Positions 1-11,329 of a stretch of 64,000 nt of DNA are shown here, one piece after another; within the stretch, counting starts at the first letter, position 1; each line of letters opens with the position of its first letter. Source of the stretch: Dichetophora obliterata (taxonomy: Eukaryota; Arthropoda; Insecta; Diptera; Sciomyzidae); assembly GCA_963920525.1 (NCBI GenBank), contig OY986439.1:17393319-17457318 (forward strand), given 5' to 3'. The notes beneath the pieces were generated by a model. The model had not been told where the DNA came from. It did no database searches and saw only the letters and a list, made by a program, of their open reading frames with translations. Both the position numbers and the translations under genes were made by a program.

Positions 1-364
1 CGGACCAAAAAAAAAAATTTTTTTTTGTATTTTTTTTAAAATCTACATTTTTCTATTCATTTAAAAAAATTTTTGGAAATATTTTTGTAAATTTCTTCAT
101 ACAAAAATAATAGAAAAGACTAAGAATTTTTCCATATAAAAGTTTTCATATAATGTGATATGCAATGTGTTAGATTTCGGAGACCTGGATTTACGCGCCC
201 CAACACGGACAAAAAAAATTTTTTTTTTCTTTAAGATTTGATTTTTTTAGTTGATCTGATCATTTATAATTTTTCAAAATTTTTTTAAAAATTTTTCATA
301 TAAAATAACAGGAAAAGACTGCACTCATGCACGCAGCACTCATCAATGCAGCGATCATGGAAGG
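1..364. repeat. Diverged AT-rich tandem repeat, window edge
   Basis: Two diverged copies of a unit of about 210 bp can be lined up, beginning near 1 and 211. Each opens with CGGACCAAAA or CGGACAAAA followed by A and T homopolymers, and each later contains a GGAAAAGACT or AGAAAAGACT motif. No coding sequence is visible. The unit resembles a short AT-rich satellite and is cut by the window start. Confidence 0.4.
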
Positions 365-366
365 TA

Positions 367-1652
367 TTGGGGGTTGGAATTAATTTTAAAGGTTTTTTTT
401 CGGTTTTTGAGCATTTATTTAGAAAAAACGGTACAATGTATATTATTCAAAGTATTGTCCATCGTTAGCTACAGCATTTTCCCATCTTTCTGGCAGCATA
501 TGGATTCCGCGCCGGAAGAACGATTCGTCTTTTGAGGCAATCCACGAATCGACCCATTTTTTGGTATCCTCGTAAGAAGTGAAGCGCTGCTCAGCCAAGC
601 CATGCGTCATCGATCTGAATAGGTGGTAGTCGGAAGGGGCTATGTCTGGGCTATAAGGCGGGTGGGGTAGCACATCCCAATTCAGCGCCTCCAACGTTTC
701 CTTGACGGTTCTTGCAACATGTGGCCGTGCGTTGTCATGTTGAAAAACCACTTTGTCGTGTCTTTTGGCATATTCCGGCCGTTTAACCTTTAATGCTCGG
801 CTCAATTGCATCAATTGTTGTTGGTAGCGTTCCCCAGTGATGGTTTCGTTAGGTTTTAGCAGCTCATAGTACACGACACCCTTCTGATCCCACCAAATAC
901 ACAGCATAAGCTTGGCGCCATGAATATTCGGCTTGGCCCTCGATGTTGATGCATGGCCGGGTGGTCCTCACGATTTTTTTCGCTTAGGATTATCGTAATG
1001 GATCCACTTTTCATCGCCAGTGACAATACGATGCAAAAAACTCTTCCTTTTATGCCGTTGAAGCAGTTGTTCGCACATGCAAAATCGCCGTTCAACGTCT
1101 CTCGGCTTCAACTGGTACGGCACCCAATTTCCTTGATTTTGAATCATTCCCATGGCCTTCAAGCGTTTGCCGACCGTTGATAAGTCGACTCCCAATGATT
1201 CTGACAATTCTTGAAGGGTTTGACACGGGTCTTCATCGAGCAAAGCCTCCAATTCCTCATCTTCAAACTTTTTCGGCTGGCCCGGACGCTCTTTGTCTTC
1301 CGTATCAAGTCACCACTTTTAAACCGACGGAACCAGTACTCACAAGTAGAAATCGATGGAGCATAGTCCCCGTAAGCCTCAGTAAGCGTGCGTTGTGCTT
1401 CAACCGCTTTTTTCTTCAAATGGAAGCACAAAAGTAAACCTTCCCGCAAATTGCGTTTTGTTGGAACGAAAGTCGACATGTTCACAGAGAAAAAAATATA
1501 TGTTGTTTACACTTCAGTGGAATGACACATACTAAAAAATGAAGCTTAGACAATGTGCTTTGAAATGAATATAGTCACAGGTGTGCCCAATGCGATCTAT
1601 TGATAGTTACGCCATCTCTTAGAAAACCTTTAAAACTAATTCCAACCCCCAA
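367..1652 (-). mobile_element. mariner transposon, near full length
   Basis: A 1286-bp element bounded by inverted repeats of about 28 bp that open TTGGGGGTTGGAATTA, with one mismatch between the two ends. Each end is flanked by the dinucleotide TA (365-366 and 1653-1654), the usual Tc1/mariner target duplication. The length matches the 1.3 kb typical of mariner. The transposase lies on the minus strand and fills almost all the space between the ends. TIR similarity and only two coding lesions suggest a fairly young insertion. Confidence 0.95.
443..1485 (-). pseudogene. mariner transposase with one frameshift and one stop
   Basis: This encoded the cut-and-paste transposase that binds the TIRs and moves the element in the nucleus. 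The reading starts at the ATG at 1483-1485. It includes a helix-turn-helix N-terminal half, then TGDEKW, HDNARPH and YSPDIAPSDYHLF. The aspartates of the last two motifs are separated by 34 residues (D34D), the mariner signature. The protein ends GQYFE at the stop at 443-445. Two lesions are visible: a 1-nt loss near 1306, just after KSGD, and an in-frame TGA at 968-970 where relatives carry a residue before a GxPGH-like stretch. The catalytic residues are intact. The WVPYQL motif and overall similarity resemble the mauritiana-type mariners. The copy is non-autonomous as it stands. Confidence 0.93.
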
Positions 1653-1654
1653 TA

Positions 1655-3601
1655 TATTGACGCCAATAAGAGCACTACTAGCAAGCTTTCTTTTGCGTAT
1701 CGCTAGCTAAAATGCCAACTGGGTTAAGCTTTTTCTTTTCACGTGTTTGTGTTGCGAGAGTTTCAATAAACTCCATATTTCTCTCTACTACTCTCTTTTT
1801 TGCTCAGCTAGCACGGCGCTACAAAAACAAACCAATGAATCTTAAGAGAGTCGAACAGTGAGATATAGTACATCAAAATGCAGTGCTGTGCTCCGAAACA
1901 AAATAAAATAAAAGACGAAATAATTTTTATATTGTAATGACAATTTAAAAATAACATGTATTGTCCTATGGATATTGATAAAAAACGTCCGACAACTGCA
2001 GCCTGCTAGTTATATATGAAATTTTCATATTTTTTTTTTATAAAAACCTTATTACAGAAAAAATTATATGAGTAGAAAATTATTTTTTTTAGAATATTTA
2101 AACAAATTTTTTTTAAATAAATTAGAGAATTAAAGGATTAAAGGAAAAAATTAAAAGATTTTTTAAAATTCTAATAAATCCGAAAGTCTTTGTTGCAAGT
2201 GCTGCTTTCATTTTACTAAAGTCATTTATACTTGTTGTCCATTTTTAAAATATAAAATTAAATAAGAACTATAAAAAAAATTATATTTTAATGAAAGTAA
2301 ATTTTATATTTTCTAAATAATTATCTTATTATTTTAAAATTTTTTTTATTACATTAAATAATGTAGTATTTATTATTTCTAAGAACTCTGTTTAGAATTA
2401 TAAAAACCACCTTTTTTTAAATACTTTTTGAGTCTGATTTTATAGAAAAAATATTTAAAAATTCCAGTGCAGTTCAATAAGTTCTAAGAAAACAGGAAAA
2501 CGAAATTTTTTTCGAGCAGTTTTTTTTTAATTTTCAACATTTTTTTTTGTCGGCGTTTTTCCAAATTGTTCAAGCCTTTGTGTGGGCGATGACCTCCTCG
2601 TTTAACATAAACCATTGAAAAATTCACTATTTTGACTGTTCCTTTGTCTCTGGAGTATAGTGGTGTATCCATAATTTTACAGGTTAGCAACAAAATTTTC
2701 AGGATTGCAACGGAAAAGCACTAAAACAGTTTTAGAGACAACCACACGATTGCGTTTATTCTCACTGCACAGTGCTGCCATAAACCAAAAATAAAAATTT
2801 TAAGTGGGCATGTTTAGAATCCAATGTTAACCATGAGTCTCTTATTTGATCATGCTTCTCAACGGGACATTTGTTTTTATTGGAATCTAGCGGTACTTTT
2901 AAAAAATAGCATCAGAAGTGAGTACACGTGTTCAGTTGGTTAGTGCAGTGAGAGAAGCTTGATATTAAAGTAAAATTTTGAGTGTTCAAAAAATTATAAC
3001 AAAGTCTTTAAATTTAAATTTATAAAACGGATATTGATATAAAAGGTACAATATTAACCTTCAAAGGCCTTAAGGAAATAAGCAGTAAAATAATTTTAAA
3101 ATATAGTGTACTTTTTTAAATATCAATATTTTCCCCTCCTAATCTATTTATATTTTTCGTCTGTGTTAAATAAAAATTTCTCTTTAATTCTTAGTTGTGT
3201 TTTCCTCGATCCACCCATTGATTTTTATTTCCTAATGTTAGTTCACGGTTTAAGATTATAAAGTGATCGAATCAGCTGCCAAGACTTGCAGAGTTTCGTG
3301 TGATCTTCCACAAACTGTGAGTGCCCGTACTTCTGTGCAGTGTTGTTGTTCTGTAGTTCTCTTGCAATATCCTATTCAACTGGTCGAGGTATATTAACTT
3401 TGTGCAAACGTTTGTAATGCCCAAAAAGAGGCGTGCCCCTTATGGAAAAATATATTTGTTTATACTTGACCAGCGTCACCTCCTGAGCTGGTTTAGCCAT
3501 GTCCGTCTGTCCATATGTCTGTCCGTGTGTGAGCACAAGGAATCGATACAAGTCGTAAATAAAAAACGGGCGTGGTTTGCCTACTTTTCAAGAGTTTGTA
3601 T
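1655..3601. other. AT-rich intergenic DNA, no gene seen
   Basis: No convincing coding sequence is present. The ORFs at 2484-2693 and 3402-3653 have no recognisable domain. The stretch around 3483-3535 (CCTGAGCTGGTTTAGCC followed by CCGTCTGTCC-type repeats) resembles a dispersed repeat common in fly genomes, but I could not find its ends. Function is unknown. Confidence 0.5.
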
Positions 3602-3604
3602 TAA

Positions 3605-4188
3605 GGGCCATTTTCTCAATGTCCGGTTAAGCACTAATCGGAACTTTAACTGATGGTTAGCAAAAAAGCATTTTCTCAATGTTCGGTTAGGTCTTAAGTG
3701 CCGGTTAAGTTAACGGCAAGTTGAGGTTCCGGTTAGTTGCTAATCGGAAGAACAGCTGTGTAGCGTAAAAAATAATTATATATTTTATAATTAAAAATGG
3801 ATAGAATTTCGAGGATTTCGTTATTTTCTTACTTGAATTCGATCCAAAACATAAAAAGGACATATGCGCATAGGCGTGATTACGTGGAAGAGTAATGCAC
3901 TTTCTTCATGTGCAATGAAGTTCGGCACTCTGTTGCATTTTTAAATTATTTATTAATTAATCCTTGTTAGATATTTACAACTTTCACTCCAAAAATAAAA
4001 TAACAAACATGCGTAAACAGTTGATATGCAGTTTAGCGTATTCACAATTGAAAAATTTCACAATTAATGACTTAACCGACAGTTACTTAACCAACACTTG
4101 GTGAAAACGAAATTTTTTTTTTAGTTATCGTACGGTTAGCTAACTCCCGGTTAAGAGCTTTGCTAACTGGACATTGAGAAAATGGCCC
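3605..4188. mobile_element. Harbinger-type MITE, 584 bp
   Basis: The terminal inverted repeats read GGGCCATTTTCTCAATGTCC on the left and the exact reverse complement on the right, continuing imperfectly as (C/A)GGTTA. The flanking trinucleotide TAA is duplicated (3602-3604 and 4189-4191), and a 3-bp TWA target is typical of PIF/Harbinger. No transposase ORF is present, so this is non-autonomous. The subterminal DNA holds many short CGGTTA or CTTAACCG motifs in both orientations (for example near 3625, 3683, 3701, 4071 and 4148). These may be binding sites for a transposase supplied elsewhere. Confidence 0.85.
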
Positions 4189-4191
4189 TAA

Positions 4192-4808
4192 GTGGTGTAC
4201 GGTATTTCATGATCGGTCTACACCAACTACAGCTTTTCCTTACTTTTTGAATTTACTAAAAGTTTATGCTATTAAGATTAATTTCTTGTAGGTACAGAAA
4301 ATCTAAAGTGTTTGATGTAGACCATTTAGGCTTATTTCTACACTGCTTCATAGCGTGAAACCGAAATATTGTGTCAGCCAACGTCCCTTTAAAGTAAAAA
4401 ATTAGCTTCATGTTGTCATATGTCGCAACCATTGGTAGGGGTGGATGCCTATCTAAAACCTTTCTCGTATTCTGGAGTACGGCACCCGTTTTGAGTATGC
4501 AAACCAACACTGAGCTTGATAGCTCTGCCTGCAATATGGGTATAAGCCACAGCCACCACGAATCTATTCAAAGAGCCATCCCAATCAGTCAACTAGGCAT
4601 ATGCCAAGGAGCGGGCGTATAGGTGTCCAACCACTCCCATTTTTACATAAAATCATTGTCACCTTTATAAAAACCAGTGACCAGTAACCATTGAGTTCCA
4701 GGCTGATATCTCTGTTAGAAGTATTTTTAGACACTATCTCCTTATAAGTGCAACCACTGTGCACTGTGAGCAAACGCGGCACCCATCTACAGCTAAAACT
4801 AGGCTCAC
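4192..4808. other. Intergenic DNA, no gene seen
   Basis: The base composition is less AT-biased than the surroundings and open frames exist on both strands (4256-4534 minus, 4585-4824 minus). None contains a recognisable motif and they overlap each other in different frames. I see no supported feature. Confidence 0.4.
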
Positions 4809-4810
4809 TA

Positions 4811-6583
4811 CACAGAAAAAACAAATTTAATGAACAGCATACGTTAAAATTAATTCATTGATTTTAATGAAAAAATCATTGAATTTTAATGAATTTTTCA
4901 TAGTTTTAACGTACTGTTCATTGAAATCAATGAAGTTATATTCATTAAAAATGTCTTAATATATATCAATGATTTGTTTTCATTACTTTAATGGACTTTT
5001 CATTGATATCAATGAAAAGTACATTGATTCCAGTTGTAAATCAAATTTTAACGAACCATACATTGATTTTTAATGAACAGTTCATTGAATTCAATGTTTA
5101 GGTCATTAAATGCAATGTATAGTTCATTAAATTCAATGAATATGTCACTGAATTCAATTTATAGTTCATTGAATTTAATGTACAGTTCATTGAATTTAAT
5201 GTATAGTTCATTGAACTCAATATATTGTTCATTGATTTTAATGTATAGTTCATTAAAGTCAATGTATAGTTCATTAAATTCAATGTTTAATTCATTAAAT
5301 TCAATGTATAGTTCATTGCATTCAATGTATTGTTCATTAAAGTCAATGCATAGTTCATTAAATTCAATGTATTCAGTTCATTATTTTCAATGTATACTAA
5401 TGTATTCCCTTCCCAATTTTGTTTGAAGTGAAACGCGAAGTTGTGAAGACGTGTGGCAATTGTGTGAGTAAATTTTAGATAAAAGGTGATAAATTAAATT
5501 CAAAGTGAAGAAAATGTTGCGCTTTGAATGTTAAAGAAAATTTAAATCTGTTTAATTACTATAAATAGTAGTAAGGCGAAAGTAAAGGCGAAAATATTCA
5601 ACCATTAATCCTTGCTGTTGGAGAGAAGAACTTCTCCTCATTCCAACAAATTTATGTGTTCATGGATGGTGTAAAATTTCAATTTGCTAGTTTTATTAGA
5701 GCCGTAGATGTGTGCTTTAAAATTTTTCAATTATTTCAATTAAAATATCCTGCGGTATGCACTCTCATGTGGGAGTTTATTGCCGTCTATTTTTTTATAA
5801 ATTTAAAAAGTATTCAAAATCTTCGAAAATTTGTACATTAATTGACTCTTTAAAATAAAAAAATATTGTTGAAATTGTAATTATTTTCTTATTTTGAAAA
5901 TGTTTAGAGAGGGATTAACAAATAGTTCGTTGAATTTTATGTATAGATTCATTCATTCATTCCAATAAACTAAATAGATTAAATTTAATGAAAAATACAT
6001 GGAATTCAATGAACTGAATACATCAAATTTAATGAACTGTACATTGAATCCAATAAAGTAAATACATTAAATTCAATGAACTTAATACATTAAATTCAAT
6101 GAAATAAACATTTAATTCAATGAACTATACATTTTATTCAAAAATCTATACATTGAATTCAATAAACTATAAGACATTGAATTTAATGAACTATACATTG
6201 AATTCAATGAACTATACATTGAATCCAATGTAAGGTTCATTGAACTATACATTAAATTCAATGAACTATACATTGAATTCAATGAACTAAATATTGAATT
6301 CAATGAACCTTACATTGAATTCAATGAACTCTACATTAAATTCAATGAAAAATCATTAATTTTGGCATTTTTTTAATGAAAGTGATCATTGAATTCAATG
6401 AAGTGTACATTGATATTCAAGGAAGCATTCATTGAAAATCAGTAAGTTTAATGAACTATTCATTAAAGTATGAAGAAAATTCATTGAAATCAATGACCAC
6501 AGTTCATTGGACCAAAATCAATGAATAATTCATTGAAATTAATGCACCTTTTCATTAATATAATGTACCTTTTTGATTCAGTG
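4811..6583. mobile_element. Foldback element with arms of about 20-bp tandem repeats
   Basis: A 1773-bp element between TA dinucleotides (4809-4810 and 6584-6585). The tips are CACAGAAAAAACAAATTTAAT on the left and, read inward from the right, CACTGAATCAAAAAGG. The left arm (about 4830-5400) is built from imperfect units containing TTCATTGAATTCAATGTATAG. The right arm (about 5935-6560) contains the same units in reverse complement. The central 0.5 kb is unique AT-rich DNA with a 61-codon frame (5656-5841) of unknown nature. The unit is itself nearly palindromic. No transposase is present. The TA target duplication suggests mobilisation by a Tc1/mariner-like or similar enzyme. Confidence 0.7.
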
Positions 6584-6585
6584 TA

Positions 6586-7070
6586 GGTAAAAGTGTTGCT
6601 TCCTGGGAATAATTAATTTTCGATACTGCAGCACAAACTCTTGGATTCCCTAAGGACTTATTGATCCACTCTCGTTTATAACCTCTTCGGGTAAAATGGT
6701 CACATATGTGGACAAAAGTTTTTTTATTGAAATATTTTCTGATTTGTCGTTATTTCTTATAAATATTGGCGCAATGGATAGAGAAAACACTCTCCCTCAA
6801 AAGCTTTCTTTTTTTCTCAAATTTGTCACGTAAGAAGGCTCCTCTGTTTGGTAAGTAAAAAAGTGTTGAATTTATTGTAAAAAGAATACATTACATCCAC
6901 ATATCTGCACATTTAAAAACTATTACTTCCAAAAAAAATTTTTAATGCAAAATGCAAATATGTCGCGTTAGAACGCTCCTATGTCTGGAAAGTAAAAAAG
7001 TGTTAGTAAATTAAGATTTATTTTAAAAAAGTACAACATGTCCATATATGAGCACATTAAAAACTATTAA
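6586..7070. repeat. Tandem repeat of about 135 bp, two diverged copies
   Basis: Two units, starting near 6826 (TTGTCACGTAAGAAGGCTCC) and 6960 (TGTCGCGTTAGAACGCTCC), share GTAAAAAAGTGTT and GCACATTAAAAACTATTA-like segments in the same order. No ORF is seen. The second copy ends in TTAA (7067-7070), so it could lie at the edge of a piggyBac-type element, but this is not proven. Confidence 0.45.
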
Positions 7071-7587
7071 CACATTCAGTTGGCACGTACACAATTGCGT
7101 TCATCACTTTGTATGGCGCTTGTACGGAGGAAATTTGTTTCATGTTTGACTCGTTTCAATTGGAAACTTAGTTCTTTAGAATGTTCTCTATGATTTTGTA
7201 TGCACAAATACAATAAAAATACATCTTAATTCAGGTTTTTTCTTAATTTTTTGACATAACTTAGATCAAGCAGAAATTTAATTCAGCGAACGTACTTTGA
7301 AATCCATATTTGTAGGATTAGGGAAACCCATATTTCATTAAAAATGTGATTTTATGAAACAGTATTCTTTCAGAATACATACATATAGTCTCAAAATTTT
7401 TATAATTATTAAAAAAAAAACAGCTAAAAATAACATGTACACAATTGTGTACAAACAAACTGAGCACGTATGAAAACGTAAGAACACAATTATAATTTTA
7501 AAAATTTTGGTTAGAACTGAGTGTAAGAAGCAGTCTGAAAAATTATTTCAAGCTATCGGACGTAATAGCGTGAAGATAGATATAATA

Positions 7588-8067
7588 CACAACTAAAAAT
7601 CTTCTACTAAAATTGAAACTTTTTTGTACAACTTCGTTAGCTTTGGTTTCAAATTTAGTATTTGCAAAATACTTTTAATATAGCATTGGTTTTAAATTCA
7701 GTACAGGCTAGGATTAAAAAGAAAAAAATAGCAAACACCTTGAGATTCGAACCTACTATACTAAGTTTGTAAGGGCTTTAATCTTATCACTGAGCTACTG
7801 AGATATGCCTAACAAAAACATATAAACCAAATCGCCTAATCGCCAGGCTAACTTTTTACGTCTAAATCCAAATTTAGTATCCAAATGTACTAAAATTAAA
7901 ACAAAAAGCTAAAAAGAATGCTGTAATAATTCTTTTGGATTAAATTTTAGTACAGTCGAGTTTTAATTATGAGTTAGTATTTGCAAAGTTTAAATTTTAA
8001 ACCGCAAAGTAAAAAAATACAGTAATATTTTAGCTGGATTAAAATTAGTCCAAGATTTTTCACCGTG
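7588..8067. mobile_element. 480-bp TIR element with TA target, TA-CAC...GTG-TA tips
   Basis: Tips are CACAACTAAAAATCTTCTAC (left) and CACGGTGAAAAATCTTGGAC (right end read inward), each next to a TA dinucleotide (7586-7587 and 8068-8069). The two ends match at most positions over about 30 bp. The interior is rich in short inverted CTAAAATT / AATTTTAG motifs and includes a tRNA-like segment near 7738-7815. No transposase is encoded. The organisation resembles the elements at 4811-6583 and 38751-40978. Confidence 0.65.
7738..7815 (-). other. tRNA-like sequence, Pol III boxes
   Basis: On the minus strand a B-box-like GGTTCGAATCTCA (7741-7753) follows, at tRNA spacing, an A-box-like TAGCTCAGTGATAAGAT. 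A cloverleaf cannot be drawn because the acceptor and T stems do not pair well. It is best read as a decayed tRNA-derived sequence or SINE head inside the host MITE, not a working tRNA. Confidence 0.4.
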
Positions 8068-8149
8068 TAGTTTACATTATTTGACAATTTTAATAGGACA
8101 GAATTGTAATTAAAATATAAACATAAAATGGCCAAAAAAAAAAAGGATT

Positions 8150-8930
8150 TTTTTCACAGGAAATCCATGATCTTCTGAACGCTATGGACTCAGATTAAAA
8201 GTTGTCAGATTTTTCTGAATGTGAAGATGATTTTAAAATTTTCAAAGAAAATGCGTAAAACGCAAAAGTTGATATAATTACAACAATTCTTCAAAGATCT
8301 GGAAACTTATTTGATGTTCTACTGAGTGGAAATATTACTAATACAGTACATTATGAAGATGTAATGGATATTGCTCCACTGTTTACTGAATTTTGTGGAA
8401 CTGAAAATGTGCAGCTTATTGATAAGATGGAAAAGTACATATTAACTGACAAAAAGAAAATTGAATTTAGAAGAAGGCAGTTTTTTCCAGAAACATTTAT
8501 GTTTGAATCAGAAGTATTGGTAGAAAATTAAGCATAGGACGTTCTAAATAGAAGGCAATTATCGAAAAATATTTGCAGTCTATATAAAAATGTTTATGCA
8601 AAACAGACGGGAACAAACATTTCAAAATACGACTCAAGACGAAATGATGCAGTTTTTTTAAATCCAAAAGAATATTTCTTCGTCCAAAAAGTGGACATTG
8701 CACATTACTTTCCATTTCGTTGATGTTGTTTTTTGTGCTAGCTGGACAGAATGCAAAAAGGACTGTATAAAGAGCAAGAATCCAAAGTGTTCGGGTAGAT
8801 CTTGTATAATAATTTGCTGAAAGTTCAGGGTACATTTTTGTTTGACGAAGGATCGAAATTGCTATCACAATTTCATACAAAACATTTACCAAAATTTATA
8901 GAAGTAACTGTAAAATACAGAAATGAACTT
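8150..8930 (+). pseudogene. Decayed transposase-like coding remnant, possibly piggyBac-related
   Basis: Reading the plus strand through stops and shifts gives an acidic opening containing LSDFSECEDDF, then IITTILQRSGNLFDVLLSG, then APLFTEFCGTENV and FMFESEVLVEN, and finally a stretch with QKGLYKEQESK. The acidic N terminus and the lysine-rich tail beside scattered cysteines are loosely like piggyBac-family proteins, but no catalytic aspartates can be assigned. There are at least three in-frame stops. The frame on the other strand (8497-8892) is a shadow. The family assignment is weak. Confidence 0.3.
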
Positions 8931-9530
8931 ATGTGAATTTACTTTAAAGTTTTTATAATTTTTTATTTTTGTTTTTGAGTCCTTGGACTAAATTTTTATT
9001 ATTTCATTATTATGCGTTTTTGAATTGCACAGAAATAATTAAAAAACAATTGCTGTACAAAATTTATATAATCTTTGTTTAGTACTGTAAAAACTACGCT
9101 TGAGTTGGTATGTGCGCAATTGTGGACATCCTGAAAAAGGATCAAGGAGCTGCCGGAGATAATTTTAAGCGTGATTTTTGAGTTTTTATGGCGTTAATTC
9201 ACTAAAAAGCACTAATAAAGCATTTTTAACAATATTAGAATTAATTCCCAACTCAAAAGGTTAATTCCAAAAAACTTTTTAATTTTTTTTTTTTGCAGAA
9301 ATGTCTTTACTAGCCCCTATTTAGTAAGAATAATACATTAAAAAATATTTTTTCATTGTATTTCTTGGTGCGGGATTGAAGAGGATAAATAAAAATGTTT
9401 TATATAAAATTAATTTAATAAAATAAGCACAAACTCTTAATAAGCATAAACTAAAGTAAAGCAAAATATAACAACAACAGGAAATATAAAATTAAGAAAA
9501 ACTGAGAAATTGACACTGAAATTTCATCGC

Positions 9531-9862
9531 CTCTGTGGTGTAGTGCGCTAAAATGTGCTTGCACGGCGATCACGGCATGTGTTCGATTCCCGCCGGTGTC
9601 ATCACACAGATTTCTGATCAAGCCTGTAGCAGGGCCGAAATTGCAATAAAATCAGCTAGTGAAGTTTCCTTTTCATATTTAAAATGTTGTTGTTTTTGTT
9701 GCTGTTTCATTAGAAAAAATTCGTTAGAGCAATTAATTGTTCTAACCTGACCTAAAGCTCAATAAATGATTTTAAACAATCAAACAACTAGAATTTGTAT
9801 TTAAAATCAAGAATGATTCAAACAATCAAATATTTCAAATTTGTATTTAAATCATAGAAAAT
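9531..9862 (+). mobile_element. tRNA-derived SINE-like repeat
   Basis: The head carries an A-box-like TGTGGTGTAGTGCGC (from about 9533) and a B-box GTTCGATTCC (9581-9590) at tRNA spacing, followed by the CCGCCGG expected of a T-arm. The body ends in two imperfect repeats of about 45 bp centred on AAACAATCAAA and AATTTGTATTTAAA. The same 3' portion recurs at about 26650-26790 without the tRNA head, so this is a dispersed family. No protein is encoded. Transcription by RNA polymerase III would be expected from the boxes. Confidence 0.6.
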
Positions 9863-10940
9863 CAACATTTAATAAAATTTTTGAGAGTTTTTACAATTTT
9901 TTTAACAAAATAACTCAACTTTTCAAAATTTGAATGTGTTTTTTTAAAAAAATTCTTGAAAACAGCAAAAAACAATACATAATAAAACTTCACAAGAGCA
10001 GGTGATCGGTCTAATAATTCTAAGTCTATTTCGATTAAATTAGAAACTTTTGAACAGCTAGAAGTTTTAAAAATTCAAATTTTAAAGTAAAGATACAAAT
10101 TTAAAGAAAAGATAACTATTAATTATTGAAAGCTTAAACCTTTTTTACAAAATTTTCAACACATTAATGTAAGCATATAACAAGGTTAAATTTTTAAATA
10201 TTTCTTACAATTAAACTTTATATAATATTTTGTCTTTTCTAACATTAAAAATGCATGTAAAAATAATATTTTTTAAATGTTTTTTTTTGACAAAATATTT
10301 ATAATAATTAGAGAAATAAATAGTTTGTTTTGTTAGTTTTTGTGCATTTAAATATGTATTTATTCAGAGAAAGAGTTTTAAAATTCACTCTACAGACGTA
10401 TAAATAAAACAAATTTTGTTTAATAAAATATCAGCAAAAAAATTTAAGTAGTATTTTATTATTTCTTTTTCGTGTTATGGTCCAAGTGATGACAAAATAT
10501 GCAAAATTGCAAGAAAGTTTAAGCTTTGCACAAAAATACTATCATAATGTCGCGGGAGTAAAATTAGAAAAAAAAAATTGTTTGTTGAAAAACGATAATT
10601 TTTTCTTAAGTGTTAAATTTCATATTCAAAGATCCGCCAAAAAATATCAGACGCCTATTTCAAAAAAAATAAAATTTAAAAAAGCTTGCATAATTAAAAA
10701 TAATTTTTCATCAATATATTCCATTTGTTATTCGGTTTCGACAATAGCATTAACAATTCAAAATGGTTTCAGTCGAAAATAGCTGCAAAATTACCCTTTT
10801 AATTATTTTCGCAATATTTACCGGTATTTTTTTGTAGTCGTATGGCATTTTTGTATTCATTAGGAATGCAACTTTTAGAAAATTGACGCGCACCGAAGTA
10901 GTTTAACATTTTTGTAAAGTGAAGGGGTCTTATACATTAC
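9863..10940. other. AT-rich intergenic DNA, no gene seen
   Basis: Long A/T homopolymers and no recognisable domain. The 101-codon frame at 10477-10782 is rich in Lys, Phe and Ser as expected of random AT-rich DNA and has no motif. Confidence 0.5.
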
Positions 10941-10943
10941 ATA

Positions 10944-11063
10944 TCGTCGTTGCAAAAGTAAACTAACGATTCTGGAAAAATTAATTTTAAATTTTCCATA
11001 AAATTTTCATAGGAAATGAAAAATGAAATTTTTCAGATTCACTAGTTTACTTTTGAACCACGA
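10944..11063. mobile_element. 120-bp hairpin MITE, TATCGTCGTTG type
   Basis: Arms of about 44 bp begin TCGTCGTTGCAAAAGTAAAC on the left and read TCGTGGTTCAAAAGTAAAC inward from the right. Flanking TA dinucleotides are at 10942-10943 and 11064-11065. The arms leave only a short loop, so the whole element folds into a hairpin. Its tip matches the MITE at 12083-12161. Confidence 0.75.
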
Positions 11064-11065
11064 TA

Positions 11066-11316
11066 TATCTGTGGTCACAAGGAATAACGACTACTCTAGG
11101 TATCGTAAAAAACGATATTTTAATTGCACGTACAACGACCCATTTTTTTGAAATATATGAACCGTTACAAGCAAAAGATGTGCAGACATAAGTGATGATC
11201 AGTTCTGGGCAAAATATGGATATATGCATACTTCCAAAAATTGGCAATAAAGTAATTTCCATATCGCTTTTTTACGATATTTTGAGTTTAGTCATTATTC
11301 CTTGTGACCACTGATA
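11066..11316. mobile_element. 251-bp MITE abutting the previous one
   Basis: TIRs open TATC(T/A)GTGGTCACAAGG and continue imperfectly for over 50 bp to TATCGTAAAAAA on each side. TA lies on each side (11064-11065 and 11317-11318). The left TA is the same dinucleotide that closes the 10944-11063 MITE, so one element inserted at the edge of the other. The ORF at 11047-11262 is a by-product of the repeat. Confidence 0.7.
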
Positions 11317-11329
11317 TACATTTACTTAA

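Noticed and set aside
5073..5426. 117-codon frame of repeated MYSSLNS-type units
   Set aside because: It arises from the 20-bp DNA repeat of the foldback element. Simil­ar frames appear on the opposite strand and in the right arm (6112-6303), so it is not a gene.
4811..6583. Regularly spaced repeats resembling a CRISPR array
   Set aside because: The genome is eukaryotic, the units are contiguous without unique spacers, and the second half is inverted.
8497..8892. 131-codon minus-strand frame
   Set aside because: Antisense to the decayed transposase-like reading on the plus strand; no motif.
7067..9140. Complete piggyBac element with TTAA ends
   Set aside because: TTAA at 7067-7070 and a similar GTTGG...CACAATTG motif near 9097 exist, but that motif is in direct, not inverted, orientation and no right TTAA end was found.
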